Positions 44,537 through 55,144 are shown, numbered from the stretch's first letter. The stretch: DNA of 64,000 nucleotides from Siphonodentalium dalli (GCA_032622095.1 CP136066.1:43851835-43915834), one strand, 5' to 3'. Numbers and translations are program-made. Notes: generated by a model not told the origin, from the letters alone.

Positions 44537-44823
44537 TTAACCATCTCATGACGGGAGCTGTGCTGGTGCAGCATTAAAGATCCTGTGCCAGTGCATTCTC
44601 TTATATATGTGAGTCTCCCATAGGGAGCCTCGCATATATAAGAGAATGCACTGGCTTTCATGGTCAAGGTAAATAGTGTTAGGCCAATGTATTCTCTTAT
44701 ATATGCGATTCTCCCTATGGGAGACTCGCAAATTTAAGAGATTCCATTGGCACAGGGTTTTCGGAAAATTTCAGAAAGCTCCAGTCATGGAAGGGTTGAA
44801 AGCTCCAGTCATGGAAGGGTTAA
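44537..44823. mobile_element. TTAA-D MITE with duplicated right end
   Basis: TTAACCATCTCATGACGGGA to the right end, where AAAGCTCCAGTCATGGAAGG is present twice in a row (25-base duplication). Confidence 0.85.
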
Positions 44824-45499
44824 ACAGTTTATGATTGCACTGGTTTGCCAGCTACTGTTTTCTTATTTGAATCCCACGGGTTCTTTTATCTCCTACATAG
44901 ATCAATGTTTATAATATGTGACATGGGGATGTTCTGTGTTTATTTATTTTCAGATGATTTTATGAATTAATTGTGTTGAAGCTTCGTCAACTTTTATGAA
45001 TTATTCGAAAAATTGCTCTGAGAACTATCGGCTTGCAAACTGCATTCTTTAATGATGGTCTACATTTATCTCTTCCAGGACACAATAACAACAACATAAT
45101 TTCTATAAAACCAAATTTCAGGACTTTTAATATCATTTTCTGTGAATAAAATACAGACAAACTGATGATTGGTTCTATTAATTGTTTGTAAAGCCATAAT
45201 AAAGTGGTTTATTCCTACAAAATATCTGAATTGAAATGACATTTGTCTTGATGAAGAGTGCTAACAAGATAGAGTTCTCTCCCTTGATGAAGAGTGCTAA
45301 CAGGATAGAGTTCTCCCTCTTGTTAGGCTCTGAATGCGTCTAAAGATTCTGTTCTAAAAATAGCCTGTAAAAATTTCCCAAATTGTTAGTAAAATCAATA
45401 TTAATTGGTAGAAGCATTTCCGAACGGGTGTCTTCGATTCATATTTATTTATACCTAGGAAACTATCTAAAACTTGTTATAGGAAGAGATAGACCATCT
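44824..45499. other. intronic sequence with a 40-base direct repeat
   Basis: CTTGATGAAGAGTGCTAACA with AGATAGAGTTCTC occurs at 45247 and 45291. Otherwise nothing recognised. Confidence 0.5.
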
Positions 45500-45742
45500 T
45501 TAACCCTTTGAGTGCCAGGGGCCGATCTCATCGGCCCTAAACCTACAAAATAAGTCTGTTAAAGAATATAAGAATAAATTATTAAAATTGTAAAAAATTG
45601 TTCAAAAAAAAAAAAAATGTTAGGCCAATGCATTCTCTTATATATGGGAGGCGACCTATGGTCGACTCGCATATAGAAGAGAATGCATTGGCACAGGGTA
45701 TATGGGTTGATACAAAAATCGACCTGGCACTCAAAGGGTTAA
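45500..45742. mobile_element. chimeric TTAA element: F-type ends, A-type hairpin
   Basis: TTAACCCTTTGAGTGCCAGG and the GGTTGATACAAAAATCG...CTGGCACTCAAAGGGTTAA right side are F-type; the single interior hairpin has the A-type tip GGCGACCTATGGTCGAC. Confidence 0.82.
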
Positions 45743-45909
45743 TTAATAACATGCATTGTCTCAGTTATTCAGCTGAGACATTTCTCTGCATAATTGATAA
45801 ACTGACACAATTTCGATATATGTCAATTTTTCATGCTTTGCTTGAGCATAATAAATGTACTTTAACTTTTTTGTGCCAGGGTTGACAACACTGACCTACC
45901 AGATATTAC

Positions 45910-46080
45910 TTAACTGTTTCATGACTGGAGCTTCCTGAATGTTTGTGAAAACCCTGTGCCAATGCATTCTCTTATATATGCGAGTTTCCCATAGTGAGCC
46001 TTGCATATATAAGTGAATATATTGGCCTGAAAATATTTACATTGACCTTGTAAGCCAGGTTATACATGCGAGGCAAATAA
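45910..46080. mobile_element. TTAA-D MITE, left half
   Basis: TTAACTGTTTCATGACTGGA and one hairpin; the second is cut after GCCAGGTTATACATGCGAGG. Confidence 0.7.
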
Positions 46081-46248
46081 TTGACCAATGTGTAACATAA
46101 CTGCACCGAAGTACTAAAATTCCAAATCATGGAATTCTGCCTATAATTATATTGGTGTTAATTCTGGTCAGCCCTGGAATTAAAAAGAGTTAAAAGTTAT
46201 CAATTGCTTCTTACATGCTTATTATAATCGCTACTTTATTGATGTCTC

Positions 46249-46648
46249 TTAACCCTTTACCCAACAAACCGGCCACAACCGGCCAAATAAAGCTTCAACA
46301 GCCTAAAATATCTTCGGTCTGTCTCAATAGAACCATACACATATGGATATCATTGGAACCGGCTCCTTGACCACATTGTGATAGTTACAGTTATGCCCTG
46401 TGCCAATGCATTCTCTTATATATGCGAGTCGACCATAGGTCGCCTCGCATATATAAGAGAATGCATTGGCCTAAAAAAAATCTTTTTTTAACACTTTTTA
46501 CCATTTTTTCTTACATTCTTTAACAATTTTATAATTTTTAATGTGTTAAGCCAATGCATTCTCTTATATATGCGAGGCGACCTATGGTCGACTCGCATAT
46601 ATAAGAGAATGCATTGGCACAGGGCCCTTCTGTTGGGTAAAGGGTTAA
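46249..46648. mobile_element. TTAA-A MITE, full length
   Basis: TTAACCCTTTACCCAACAAA to GTAAAGGGTTAA; nearly identical to the copy at 3524. Confidence 0.92.
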
Positions 46649-46971
46649 TATCCCATATAGCTTGGAGATGATGTACACATGTTCTCTCCTTGGCCAATAT
46701 TCGCATTTCTTCACCAACTATTTATATCAGTTATGTTAGATGGTTGTCAAGGCAAATAGCTGAGCAAGCCATTTAGTCAATGAAATTTAGTGAATTGAAA
46801 TGCTTTATTTGTATTTATTATATACTTGCCCATGAATTATAAGGTTTTAGCAGTGAGATATAAGTGATATCCTACTAGTGAGTGATATCAGCTTGAAATT
46901 TCTGATGTATTGACATTCATTGGGGGCCATAGGCAAGTAACTAAAGTATATAATAAACAGAATATCCACAC

Positions 46972-47114
46972 TTTTTCAGTGGATATGGGTTAAATCTCAA
47001 TAGTGATGACAAAACATTTGAATTTCCGCTCGTGGCTAAAGCCACTTGTGGAAATTCAATGTTTTGTCATCACTCATGAGATATAACCCATATCCACTGA
47101 AAAAGTGTGCATAT
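46972..47114. repeat. ~143-bp near-perfect hairpin, family unknown
   Basis: ATATCCACACTTTTTCAGTG pairs with CACTGAAAAAGTGTGCATAT; inner arms TGACAAAACATTTGAATTTC and GAAATTCAATGTTTTGTCA; loop GTGGCTAAAGCCAC. Confidence 0.75.
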
Positions 47115-47329
47115 CCTCTGTACATTATAGGTAATCTCTTTCGTACTTTAGTGTCTTGGTTAAATGTTATTCATCCGAGTTATAGTTGAAGCATGCCAAA
47201 AACATTTGACATAACATTCAAGTCGCATTCACTCTTTAACTGATATATTCTTGTGTCGCAATATATAATTTCTTGTTTAATTATGATTGAAAAAACTTTT
47301 AAATTAAAAACACTCACAGCACTCTGGGC

Positions 47330-47815
47330 CAAGCCTGAGTTTAGCGTGTCTGTCATCAAGACTGAGTTTAGTGTGTCTGTCATTTGCAGAATGAGGTCCC
47401 CTAGAGGGTGAATTTAGTGACGCTACCCCGCCTAGTGGGCTAGCATCACCAAATTCAGCCTCTGGGGACCTCATTCTGCATGGCCTCATCTGATATGGGA
47501 AACATAGACTCAGATTTAAGTTCCCAAATGGTGAATATTGTGATGTACACCCATTGGGAACCTCAATTATGCACTGTCATCTGCCAATTTTGGGATGTAG
47601 AGAAACTAAACTAATAAAGAAATAGAATCTATTTCAAGTTTCTATAGAAATTTGATATAAATAAAGAAACTTTCCAGAGAAAATGGGGCCTAACCAGAAT
47701 GAGGTCCCCAGAGGGTGAATTTAGTTATGCTAGCCCGCTGTGCTGGATAGTATCACTAAATTCACCCTCTGAGGACCTCATTCTGCAAATGACAGACACA
47801 CTAAACTCAGACTTG
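47330..47815. mobile_element. MITE family C, long form with duplicated end
   Basis: CAAGCCTGAGTTTAGCGTGT and CAAGACTGAGTTTAGTGTGT follow each other (27-base duplication of the TIR); right end CTAAACTCAGACTTG. Confidence 0.82.
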
Positions 47816-48046
47816 ATCTACATTGAAAGTCTGAGATTGAACAAATTTAGTATTTATTGTCATTGGATAAATACAATGATATAGTACATGTGTTAAATTG
47901 TGGAACAAATCCATACTAGTAAGGATCAGGTTGTTCCTGTGAATGCCTCAAAAAAGTACTTCATGAATCATAGTTACTGAGTATCCTCAAATATTTCACA
48001 ATAAAACCAAACTGGTGGAGTTATTTTTTTTCTTTCTTGGAAACTA

Positions 48047-48283
48047 ATTATCCTTTTCATGACTGGAGTGTCCTGAAATTTTGCGAAAACCCTGTGCCAA
48101 TGCATTCTCTCCCATAGGGAGCCTCACATATATAAGAGAATACATTGGCCTTGACCTTGTATGCCAGTGCATTCTCTTATATATGTGAGGCTCCCTATGG
48201 GAGACTCACATATATATAAGAGAATACACTGGCACAGTATCCTTAATGCTGCACCAGCGCAGCTTCCATCATAAAAGCATTAA
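48047..48283. mobile_element. TTAA-D MITE
   Basis: Left TAATTATCCTTTTCATGACT, right CATAAAAGCATTAA; the first hairpin has lost its left arm and the second is intact with TGTGAGG/ACTCACA stem changes. Confidence 0.78.
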
Positions 48284-48444
48284 CTATACTCTTTTTATAC
48301 TTATGGAATTTATTTCATTTATTATCGATGCTTTCCAGTGTGGTATAATAATAGTTTTGATCCATTTCGAGATTCAAACTGGGCCAATCCTTTTATTGGG
48401 AATCAATCTTTGAATTCTACAATATTTACATCCTTTCTTCACAG

Positions 48445-48535
48445 AAGGTGCGATGGCAGCGACCGACGTATCCCAAGAAGGATTGCTCACAAGGAAACAC
48501 GAATGGGAATCCACCACGAAGAAGGCATCCAACAG
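48445..48535 (+). CDS. SPTB: beta-spectrin exon 21 (start of PH domain)
   Basis: 91 bases, acceptor TTTCTTCACAG, donor GTAAGA. It reads EGAMAATDVSQEGLLTRKHE and WESTTKKASNR. The EG.L.RKHEWE...KKAS.R motif is the first strand and phosphoinositide-binding loop of the beta-spectrin PH domain. Exit phase 2. The donor is the first of three near-identical 26-base tandem units that each contain ACAGGTAAGA. Confidence 0.95.
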
Positions 48536-48609
48536 GTAAGATACTGTCATGCACTCGACAGGTAAGACACTGTCATGCACTCGACAGGTAAGACACTGTC
48601 ATGCACTCA
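48532..48609 (+). repeat. 26-bp tandem repeat carrying the 5' splice site (3 copies)
   Basis: ACAGGTAAGAYACTGTCATG plus CACTCR starts at 48532, 48558 and 48584. The first copy straddles the exon 21 donor. Confidence 0.95.
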
Positions 48610-49001
48610 ACTGCTAGCAGTAGTGCGGAATCACTGCAATTTATCCAAATTTGTGATTAGCCCACATGTCACATTCTATTTTGGCAAAGGCAGAACATTT
48701 TCTGTTTGGTAATTTATAAGTTGCATCAATGAAGTTGTACTTACATGGACAAACTGAAGATGTTTCAGACACATTATGTAACGTACACATTTACACTATA
48801 ATTACTTGCGATATGCAGCTTAACAATTAGCTATGACAAAAGTCATGCCGTATAAAAATTTGTAGAAGCAAATATAGAATTTCATGCAGAATAAAAATGC
48901 TAATTTCACGGACTGCGACATGAAAGGACTTAAATGCACATTTGTGTGGATTTCAACCTCTTAACTGATTGTGCAAACAGTCGCCATGTGAGAAGAATGC
49001 T

Positions 49002-49337
49002 TTAAAGGTACTCCATCCGATCAGACGCTCCTAAATTACTATTTCATTGGCTTCAGGGGTAAAAATATTTTATTCGAGATGGATAACTCTAAAATTAAGT
49101 GGTTACTATTAACAATAATAACCACTTGATTTTAGAGTTATCCATCTTACAACCGCAATTTGTCCGTTTGAGCACAAATTCCTAGAAAAGATCTGTAGAA
49201 ACAGCAAATTTCAAACATCGATGTCTAATCACTCTGAACTTTGATGGGTGGGTTCCTCGACTCGAATCAAATATTTTTCACCACCGAAGCCAAAGGAATA
49301 GTAATTTAGGAGCATCTGATTGGATTGAGTACCTTTA
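49002..49337. mobile_element. MITE family S
   Basis: TTTAAAGGTACTCCATCCGA to TTGAGTACCTTTAA, with an internal hairpin AACTCTAAAATTAAGTGGTT / AACCACTTGATTTTAGAGTT. Confidence 0.82.
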
Positions 49338-49571
49338 ATCCTTCCATGAATGGAGCTTCCTGAAATTTTGCGAAAACCATGTGCCAATGCATTCTCTTAT
49401 ATAGGCGAGTCTCTATAGGGGCCTCGCATATATAATAGAATAGATTGGCCTCACAATATTTACCTTGACTGTGTAAGCTAGTGCATTCTCTTATATATGC
49501 AAGTCTCCCATAGGCACTGGCACATGATATTTAATGCTGCACCAGAGCAGCTCCCGTCATGAAATGGTTAA
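49335..49571. mobile_element. TTAA-D MITE abutting family S
   Basis: TTAATCCTTCCATGAATGGA to CATGAAATGGTTAA; the second hairpin has lost its right arm. Confidence 0.75.
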
Positions 49572-49648
49572 TCTGAGGTCTACTTTCGGAGAATCCTAAC
49601 AAGTTTGTCTTCTTATACTATGTTAATATCTGTATTCATCTACTTCAG

Positions 49649-49724
49649 ATCTTGGGAGAAATTATATAGCGTTTTACGAGGACCAACATTGTCCAGTTAC
49701 AAAGACCAAAAACATGCTATCTCA
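49649..49724 (+). CDS. SPTB: beta-spectrin exon 22 (PH domain, strands 2-3)
   Basis: 76 bases, acceptor TCTACTTCAG, donor GTAAGT; one base completes Arg. It reads SWEKLYSVLRGPTLSSYKDQ and KHAIS, aligned with SW(H/E).(V/L)Y.V.....(G/S).YKD of the family. Exit phase 0. The intron before it contains family S and a TTAA-D MITE side by side. Confidence 0.95.
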
Positions 49725-50306
49725 GTAAGTATGCTGTACATTTTACTAAAAAATGCTATCAATAAATATGCTGTCACATTTTACTGCTCCTCATCCCACA
49801 GAACTATTTTTCAAGTGAAAACATTCTTAAAAAATGAAAACAAGGTAACCTGCAATAAATATTGGCACATAGATCTTTAAATAATTAGATAATAAGACGA
49901 TTGAATCTTCCTGAAATGGACAAATTATTTTACAAACCTGGTAACAATAACAAATTTAGAAAATTTTGTCATATCTGGTTTGATAAAACCTCATTATTCT
50001 TAGGCCTTATTTTCCCGGAAGTATCTATAGTCTCATATTAACATTATTTTTAGTTACTTTTTCCCTTCTGTGAAGTTTCTATATTCCCTAATTTGCAGAA
50101 GATAAAATGCATAATCGAGGTGACTAATGGGTAAACATCACTAATTTCAACTGGGGAACTTCAATCTGATCATAGGTCATGTTTATATTGCTGTCCCCAT
50201 TTTCATCAATGGCCGATGCATAAATTGGATTTGAGATTCAATTCACGGATATCACAACCCTGATTTGATTCAAGATTCAATTTGACGGCAAACTCCTGAT
50301 TCACAG

Positions 50307-50336
50307 GGCCCTAATATATATGCTTTCCACTCACAG
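50307..50336 (+). other. possible 30-base alternative 5' extension of exon 23
   Basis: The acceptor GATTCACAG at 50306 duplicates the main one (CACAGGRCCCTAATA in both). Its use would add GPNIYAFHSQ in frame to the strand 3-4 loop of the PH domain. Confidence 0.3.
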
Positions 50337-50483
50337 GACCCTAATAACCACATTCATCATGAACCTACTTCGGACCTGACTAACGCCACATGTGAAGTAG
50401 CATCCGATTATACCAAGCGACCAAACGTATTCCGAGTGCGACTGATTACTGGCGGTGAATACCTGTTCCAGGGCAAAGATGAG
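50337..50483 (+). CDS. SPTB: beta-spectrin exon 23 (PH domain, strands 4-7)
   Basis: 49 codons, phase 0/0, acceptor TTCCACTCACAG, donor GTATGT. It reads DPNNHIHHEPTSDLTNATCE, VASDYTKRPNVFRVRLITGG and EYLFQGKDE. The A.CEVA.DY.K..(H/N)VF(K/R)(L/V)RL..G.EYLFQ.KD pattern is diagnostic. A second acceptor 30 bases upstream would add ten in-frame residues (see findings). Confidence 0.96.
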
Positions 50484-50551
50484 GTATGTATCATGTGATG
50501 AGTAGGTAACGTTAAATCCACTACTGGGGTTTTCCAGTACCAGTCTGGAAT

Positions 50552-50742
50552 TGCAGTAATGCCCTAAATAATCGACACCTTAACCACATCAGAATTATGG
50601 GTAATTTTTCAGGATTTAGTCGGAAATGTGGCTTGTTGCCATTCATCGGAAAGCTCTCACTGCCATATTTCCGACTAAATCCTGAAAAATTACCCATAAT
50701 TCTGCTGTGCTTAAGGGGTCGACTATTTAGTGCATTACTGTA
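50552..50742. mobile_element. TA-B MITE, shortened loop
   Basis: GCAGTAATGCCCTAAATAAT to GTGCATTACTGTA; like the copy at 25031 it lacks the GCTTTCCGATGAATGGCAAC arm. Confidence 0.88.
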
Positions 50743-51094
50743 TACAGTCCTGATTCACAGGAATATGACTAGAATTTTACATAACTTTCCCCAATAATAT
50801 TTGAGATTATAAAGAATCAGAATTTCCTGGTTTAAGCATGATCAGATCTTTTTTTTTTTATGGCAAATTTTGATCTCCACATGATCATGTCACAGGAACA
50901 AAGCCATTCTAGATCAACTTATTTTAATTTTATCTTATATAGATTGACATGTAGAAGCCCCAAACATCTTCCAATTCATGAACAACGTATTTTGACTTTC
51001 ATTTCCCATATACACATTTTGAAACAGACTTTTGGACACTTAATGAAATTCCAAAGTTAGTTCATATTATTCTTTTTCAAGCTGTGAGTTTTTA

Positions 51095-52030
51095 GTCGAC
51101 TTTTTTTCCAAAACTCGACTTATAGTTTGATGAGGGACGGTGGGCGGCGGGCGGGCGGCGTGTTTTGCTTATAACTCAACCGTTTATTGACGGATTAAAA
51201 AAAAAATTGGTTTGTGAGTACATATCCATGCTCGTAAGCTGCAGACAGAAAATCGGGTTCGTCCGCACATTTATTACAGAGTTATGGCCCTTTGAATTTT
51301 CAGCTCGTTAGCGCGATAACTTCAACAAACGTTATCCGATTTGATTGAAATTTGGTATATAGGTGTCTCCCAAGAATATCTCGGATGAGTTCGAAAACCG
51401 GCCTCGTCCGATAAAATTTGATCGAGTTATGGCCCTTAATTAGTCATTTTTCACGAATTTTCAGCTCGTTAGCGCGATAACTTCAACAAACGTTATCCGA
51501 TTTGATTGAAATTTGGCATATAGGTGTCTCCCAAGAATATCTCGGATGAGTTCGAAAACCGGACTCGTCCGATAAAATTTGATAGAGTTATGGCCCTTAA
51601 TTAGTCATTTTTCACGAATTTTCAGCTTGTTAGCGCGATAACTTCAACAAACGTTATCCGATTTGATTGAAATTTGGTATATAGGTGTCTCCCAAGAATA
51701 TCTCGGACGAGTTCGAAAACCGGCCTGGTCCGATAAAATTTGATCGAGTTACGGCCCTTAATTAGTCATTTTTCGTGAATTTTTAGCTCGTTAGCGCGAC
51801 AACTTCAACAAACGTCCTCCGATTTGTTTAAAATTTGGAATAGACATACTTGCCAAGAATATGTCGGACGAGTTCGAAAACCAGCCTGGCCCGATAAAAT
51901 TTGATGGAGTTATGGCCCTTAATTAGTCATTTTTCGATTTTACCTATTAATTAGTCTACCGATACTGATGCACACCAATTGGCGGTAGCCACCGGCGGTA
52001 AGCCACCGAAAACGAGACACAGCATCTCTG
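51095..52030. repeat. modular repeat with 161-bp tandem units
   Basis: AGTCGACTTTTTTTCC and GGGCGGCGGGCGGGCGGCG, then units at 51301, 51462, 51623 and 51784 (exact 161-base spacing) starting AGCTCGTTAGCGCGATAACT; right end GATGCCACCTCTTGTT. Confidence 0.9.
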
Positions 52031-52085
52031 ATGCCACCTCTTGTTTTTAAATTTATTTATTTAAAAAAGAAATTGAGCTTTTATA

Positions 52086-52346
52086 TTAAAGACATTTTAT
52101 GTACTTGTTCTAGTGCGTGAAACTGATAAGTTAGTATTCAAGCGCTATGCCTCGATTCAGGACACATCTGTCGGCGATAAACTTACGAAAACGATTTCAC
52201 TGTCGAGAGTCACTGCATTTATTTAATATATAAGAATGACGGTGTATGTTGTAAATTTCTATTGTAAAAATAACTACTTTGAAAAAAATTATTCTCCATT
52301 TCTATTTGATAACCTGAACTGGAGTGTTTCACATCACTTTATAGGT
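52086..52346 (-). repeat. family T repeat, inverted and shortened
   Basis: Complement of the copies at 1801 and 26159; it ends AGTGTTTCACATCACTTTA where family S begins. Confidence 0.72.
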
Positions 52347-52776
52347 ACTCCATCCAAGCAGACGCTCCTAAATTACTATTTCTTTGGCTTCGGGGTAAAA
52401 AAATATTTGATTAGAGTTGAACCCACCCATCAAAGCTCAGGGTGATCAGATATCGATTTTTGAAGTTTGTTATTTCTGGCCCGAAACACGTGGTCACACA
52501 GAGGGTCTCAGACAAAATTGCAGATGAAGATGGATAACTCTAAAATCAAGTGGTAATACGGTCAAATTTTGTGATACTTTAGTGATAATTCAGCCATATT
52601 TTGTTGAACAAAATGTTGATAAATAACAAGTTTTGGGAATTTGGATACCAAAGTTGACGGTGTTGTTAGCATTATTTTGTTGCAATAAATCGATTCTGAT
52701 AACTAGTACATATTTTGAAGAAATGTTGTTGTTTCTTGATGGTATGGGGGACCGTCTGATCGGATTGAGTACCTTC
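52343..52776. mobile_element. MITE family S, adjacent to terminal exon
   Basis: AGGTACTCCATCCAAGCAGA to GATCGGATTGAGTACCTTC. Its right end is about 20 bases from exon 24. Confidence 0.8.
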
Positions 52777-52796
52777 AATATATGTTGCATTTTCAG

Positions 52797-52940
52797 GCTG
52801 AGAGAGATCTCTGGATCAGCAAAATCAAGTCAGTTTCTGGAACCGAGGCATCGACGCCGGGAAAATCGCAAACGTTGCCAACACCTGGTGATAAACACGA
52901 ACAGAAGAAGAGGGGATTTTTCACGCTAAAGAAGAAATAG
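52797..52940 (+). CDS. SPTB: beta-spectrin exon 24 (PH C-terminal helix and stop)
   Basis: 47 codons plus TAG, acceptor TGCATTTTCAG. It reads AERDLWISKIKSVSGTEAST, PGKSQTLPTPGDKHEQKKR and ends GFFTLKKK. The (D/A)E....WI..I.S helix completes the PH domain, and the basic aromatic tail resembles the KRFSFFKKNK ending of conventional beta-spectrins. The intron before it holds a tandem modular repeat, family T, and family S, which ends about 20 bases before this exon. Confidence 0.95.
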   Translation, partial: AERDLWISKIKSVSGTEASTPGKSQTLPTPGDKHEQKKRGFFTLKKK

Positions 52941-53039
52941 GCAATTTTTCCATAATTTCAGTTCATCATCTGTATATACATCATTGCTACATTCAAATTT
53001 ACTCTAATGGTGCGATCAAGATTGAAATTAGTCTCCGAT

Positions 53040-53056
53040 TCGGATCTCCGTAACCA
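53040..53056. repeat. 17-bp arm of a distant inverted repeat
   Basis: CGGATCTCCGTAACCAT; its exact complement is at 54523-54539. Confidence 0.5.
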
Positions 53057-53151
53057 TAACTACCTTTGCTTGCCATCTGTTTTCGAAGTGTTCATTCCAA
53101 ATGAATTTAGATATAGGTATTTCTTTAACTGAAAATGCCGAGATTAATTCC

Positions 53152-53376
53152 TTGCAGCATTAAAGATCCTGTGCCAGTGCATTCTCTTAATATATGCGAG
53201 TCTCCAATAGGGAATCTTGTATATATCAGAGAATGCTCTGGCATACAAGGTCATGGTAAATATTGTTAGGCCAATGCATTCTCTTATACATGCGAGGCTT
53301 CCTAGGATACTCGCATATTTAAGACATTGGCACAGGGTTTTCGCAAAAAAATTCAAGAAGCTCCAGTCAAAGGTTA
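53152..53376. mobile_element. TTAA-D MITE, left end lost
   Basis: TGCAGCATTAAAGATCCTGT to CCAGTCAAAGGTTAA. Confidence 0.75.
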
Positions 53377-53448
53377 AAAGTGAAAATACCTCTTAAACCT
53401 CTCAACATAAGTGAGAAATATCATTTCAAATGTATACATTGACAAGAT

Positions 53449-53599
53449 CAAGCCTTGAAATAGGGTGTCTGTCATTTGCAGAATGAGGTCCCCAGAGGGT
53501 GAATTTAGTGATGCTACCCCGCATAGCGGGGTAGCATCACTAAATTCACCCTCGGGGGACCTCATTCTGCAAATGACTGACACACTATTTCAAGGCTTG
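53449..53599. mobile_element. MITE family C, single hairpin
   Basis: CAAGCCTTGAAATAGGGTGT to CTATTTCAAGGCTTG; tip TACCCCGCATAGCGGGGTA is a perfect palindrome. Confidence 0.88.
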
Positions 53600-53666
53600 G
53601 ACAAGATAGGCATTATTATATCCCGTTGTAATCCATAATTTTGTAAACTTCATTCCACGTTAATTT

Positions 53667-53896
53667 TTAACCCTTCCATGACTGGAGCTTCCCGAAATTT
53701 TGCGATAATCCTGACATTATCCTGTGCCAATGCATTCTCTTATATATGCGAGTCTCCGATAGGGAGCCTCGCATATATAAGAGAATGCATTGGCCTAGCA
53801 ATATTTACATTGACCTTGTAAGCCAGTGAATTCTCTTATATATAATAGAATGCACTGGCATATGATCTCCCCTTATGAACCCCATGACAGGGTTAA
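53667..53896. mobile_element. TTAA-D MITE
   Basis: TTAACCCTTCCATGACTGGA to CCATGACAGGGTTAA; the second hairpin is collapsed. Confidence 0.8.
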
Positions 53897-54429
53897 AACC
53901 AGCTGGGATCAGGTAGATAATATCTTCCAAATGGAAGTCACTTCACTCAAAACTCAAATGATGACGAAGGTAAAAAAAAATGTCTAAAATTTGTCAATAT
54001 CAATGATCAGAATGAACTCATGCACATGAATTAAAATTATATATATTGTTCACATATAAGGCTCCCTGCCTCTCATCCTTATGTCAGATGGCATCTGACA
54101 ACAGTTCCAGAGTTCATACATAGATGGCATTTTGACTCATCCTTAGTTAGGAATCGTTATTCAAATTTATGAAATCTGTGATTGAATAAGAGATTAAGTT
54201 ATCGCTTCATTGTCACACAATGTACGTTTTCATCATTTATGCAACCATCAAGTTACTGAGTATATGCTCGCTTGCCTACACATCAGATAAACCCCATCAT
54301 CTTCATTCCCCCGCAAGATGATCAAATTTTCCCAAAAGCACACACACTGCCAATATATGTGCACATTCCTCATGAATCTATGTTTCACTCAACCTGTTTC
54401 AGAATGATATAATGTCATCTAATATTTAA
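53897..54429. other. 3' flank, nothing recognised
   Basis: AT-rich; may be part of the spectrin 3' UTR. Confidence 0.4.
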
Positions 54430-54444
54430 AATAAATTGAATAAA
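54430..54444 (+). promoter_or_regulatory. candidate polyadenylation signals
   Basis: Two AATAAA hexamers, at 54430 and 54439, are the first ones seen downstream of the spectrin stop. Use of them would give a 3' UTR of about 1.5 kb containing three MITEs. Non-canonical signals nearer the stop are equally possible. Confidence 0.25.
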
Positions 54445-54615
54445 TGTTGAGATACTTTTGTTCACACTTGATGAATCTCGTCGGCAACCCATTTTAAATG
54501 AGGTCATGTGTTAATTGACTGAGATGGTTACGGAGATCCGGTAGGAGTTATTTCCCTTAGATGTGCTTCACATTATATTCTAGATATTAGGCCAATCTGC
54601 TTTCTGTTTTCTTTG

Positions 54616-54842
54616 GGGCTGTCATGATTAATCATATAATCGATTAAATCGTTTATAATCGATTAAACCCTTTGATTACTTTATGGATTTTCCCATCAGT
54701 TGTAAAAGTATTACATCGGAATGGTTCATTCTCTATGTGTGGGGAATGTTCACATACTATAGACGTCATGCAATGAAAAACTGATTCATTTATAATCTAT
54801 AATTAAACATAATCGATTATGTAATATTTGTGACAGCCCTAG
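54616..54842. mobile_element. hAT-like MITE with nested TTAA-E relic
   Basis: GGGGCTGTCATGATTAATCA and ATAATCGATTAAATCG at the left pair with ATAATCGATTATG...TTTGTGACAGCCCTAG at the right. A TTAA-E-like TTAAACCCTTTGATTACTTT sits inside from 54664. Confidence 0.55.
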
Positions 54843-55144
54843 GTTTCTTCAAGATGTTACCACAATGGCTTCTGACAAGATACTCCTGTTCAGAATTCTA
54901 AGAAGAAAAAAAACAGCATTAGTTCGATCATCTCTTATAAATGAGTAGTAGCGAAACTGGAACATGTGTAGAGCACAAGAGAACTGGAACATCTTGAAGA
55001 GAACTGGAATATTACAGTATAGAGAATAGGAGCAGTGAAGGCATACTGGTGATGGCTTATTAGCTACCATGCATTACATGCTATAGAGCTACGAAGCCTT
55101 CAACCTCACATGTGCTAGGCATCATCTTAGTATATTAGGATCAT

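Larger units (their letters stand above)
3132..52940 (+). other. SPTB: beta-spectrin gene, 3' part (24 coding exons)
   Basis: Beta-spectrin pairs with alpha-spectrin in the membrane skeleton, binds ankyrin and phosphoinositides, and links actin to the plasma membrane. The 24 exons listed separately form a continuous frame of about 1,125 codons with a stop at 52938-52940. The product carries successive 106-residue triple-helical repeats, a partial last repeat, a linker and a PH domain, the order typical of conventional beta-spectrin. It is not beta-heavy, because the last repeats and PH domain match the conventional type. Repeat numbers are counted back from the terminal half-repeat taken as R17, so they are approximate. 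The 5' half lies outside the window. Introns range from about 170 bases to about 8 kb and are filled with MITEs. Confidence 0.95.
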
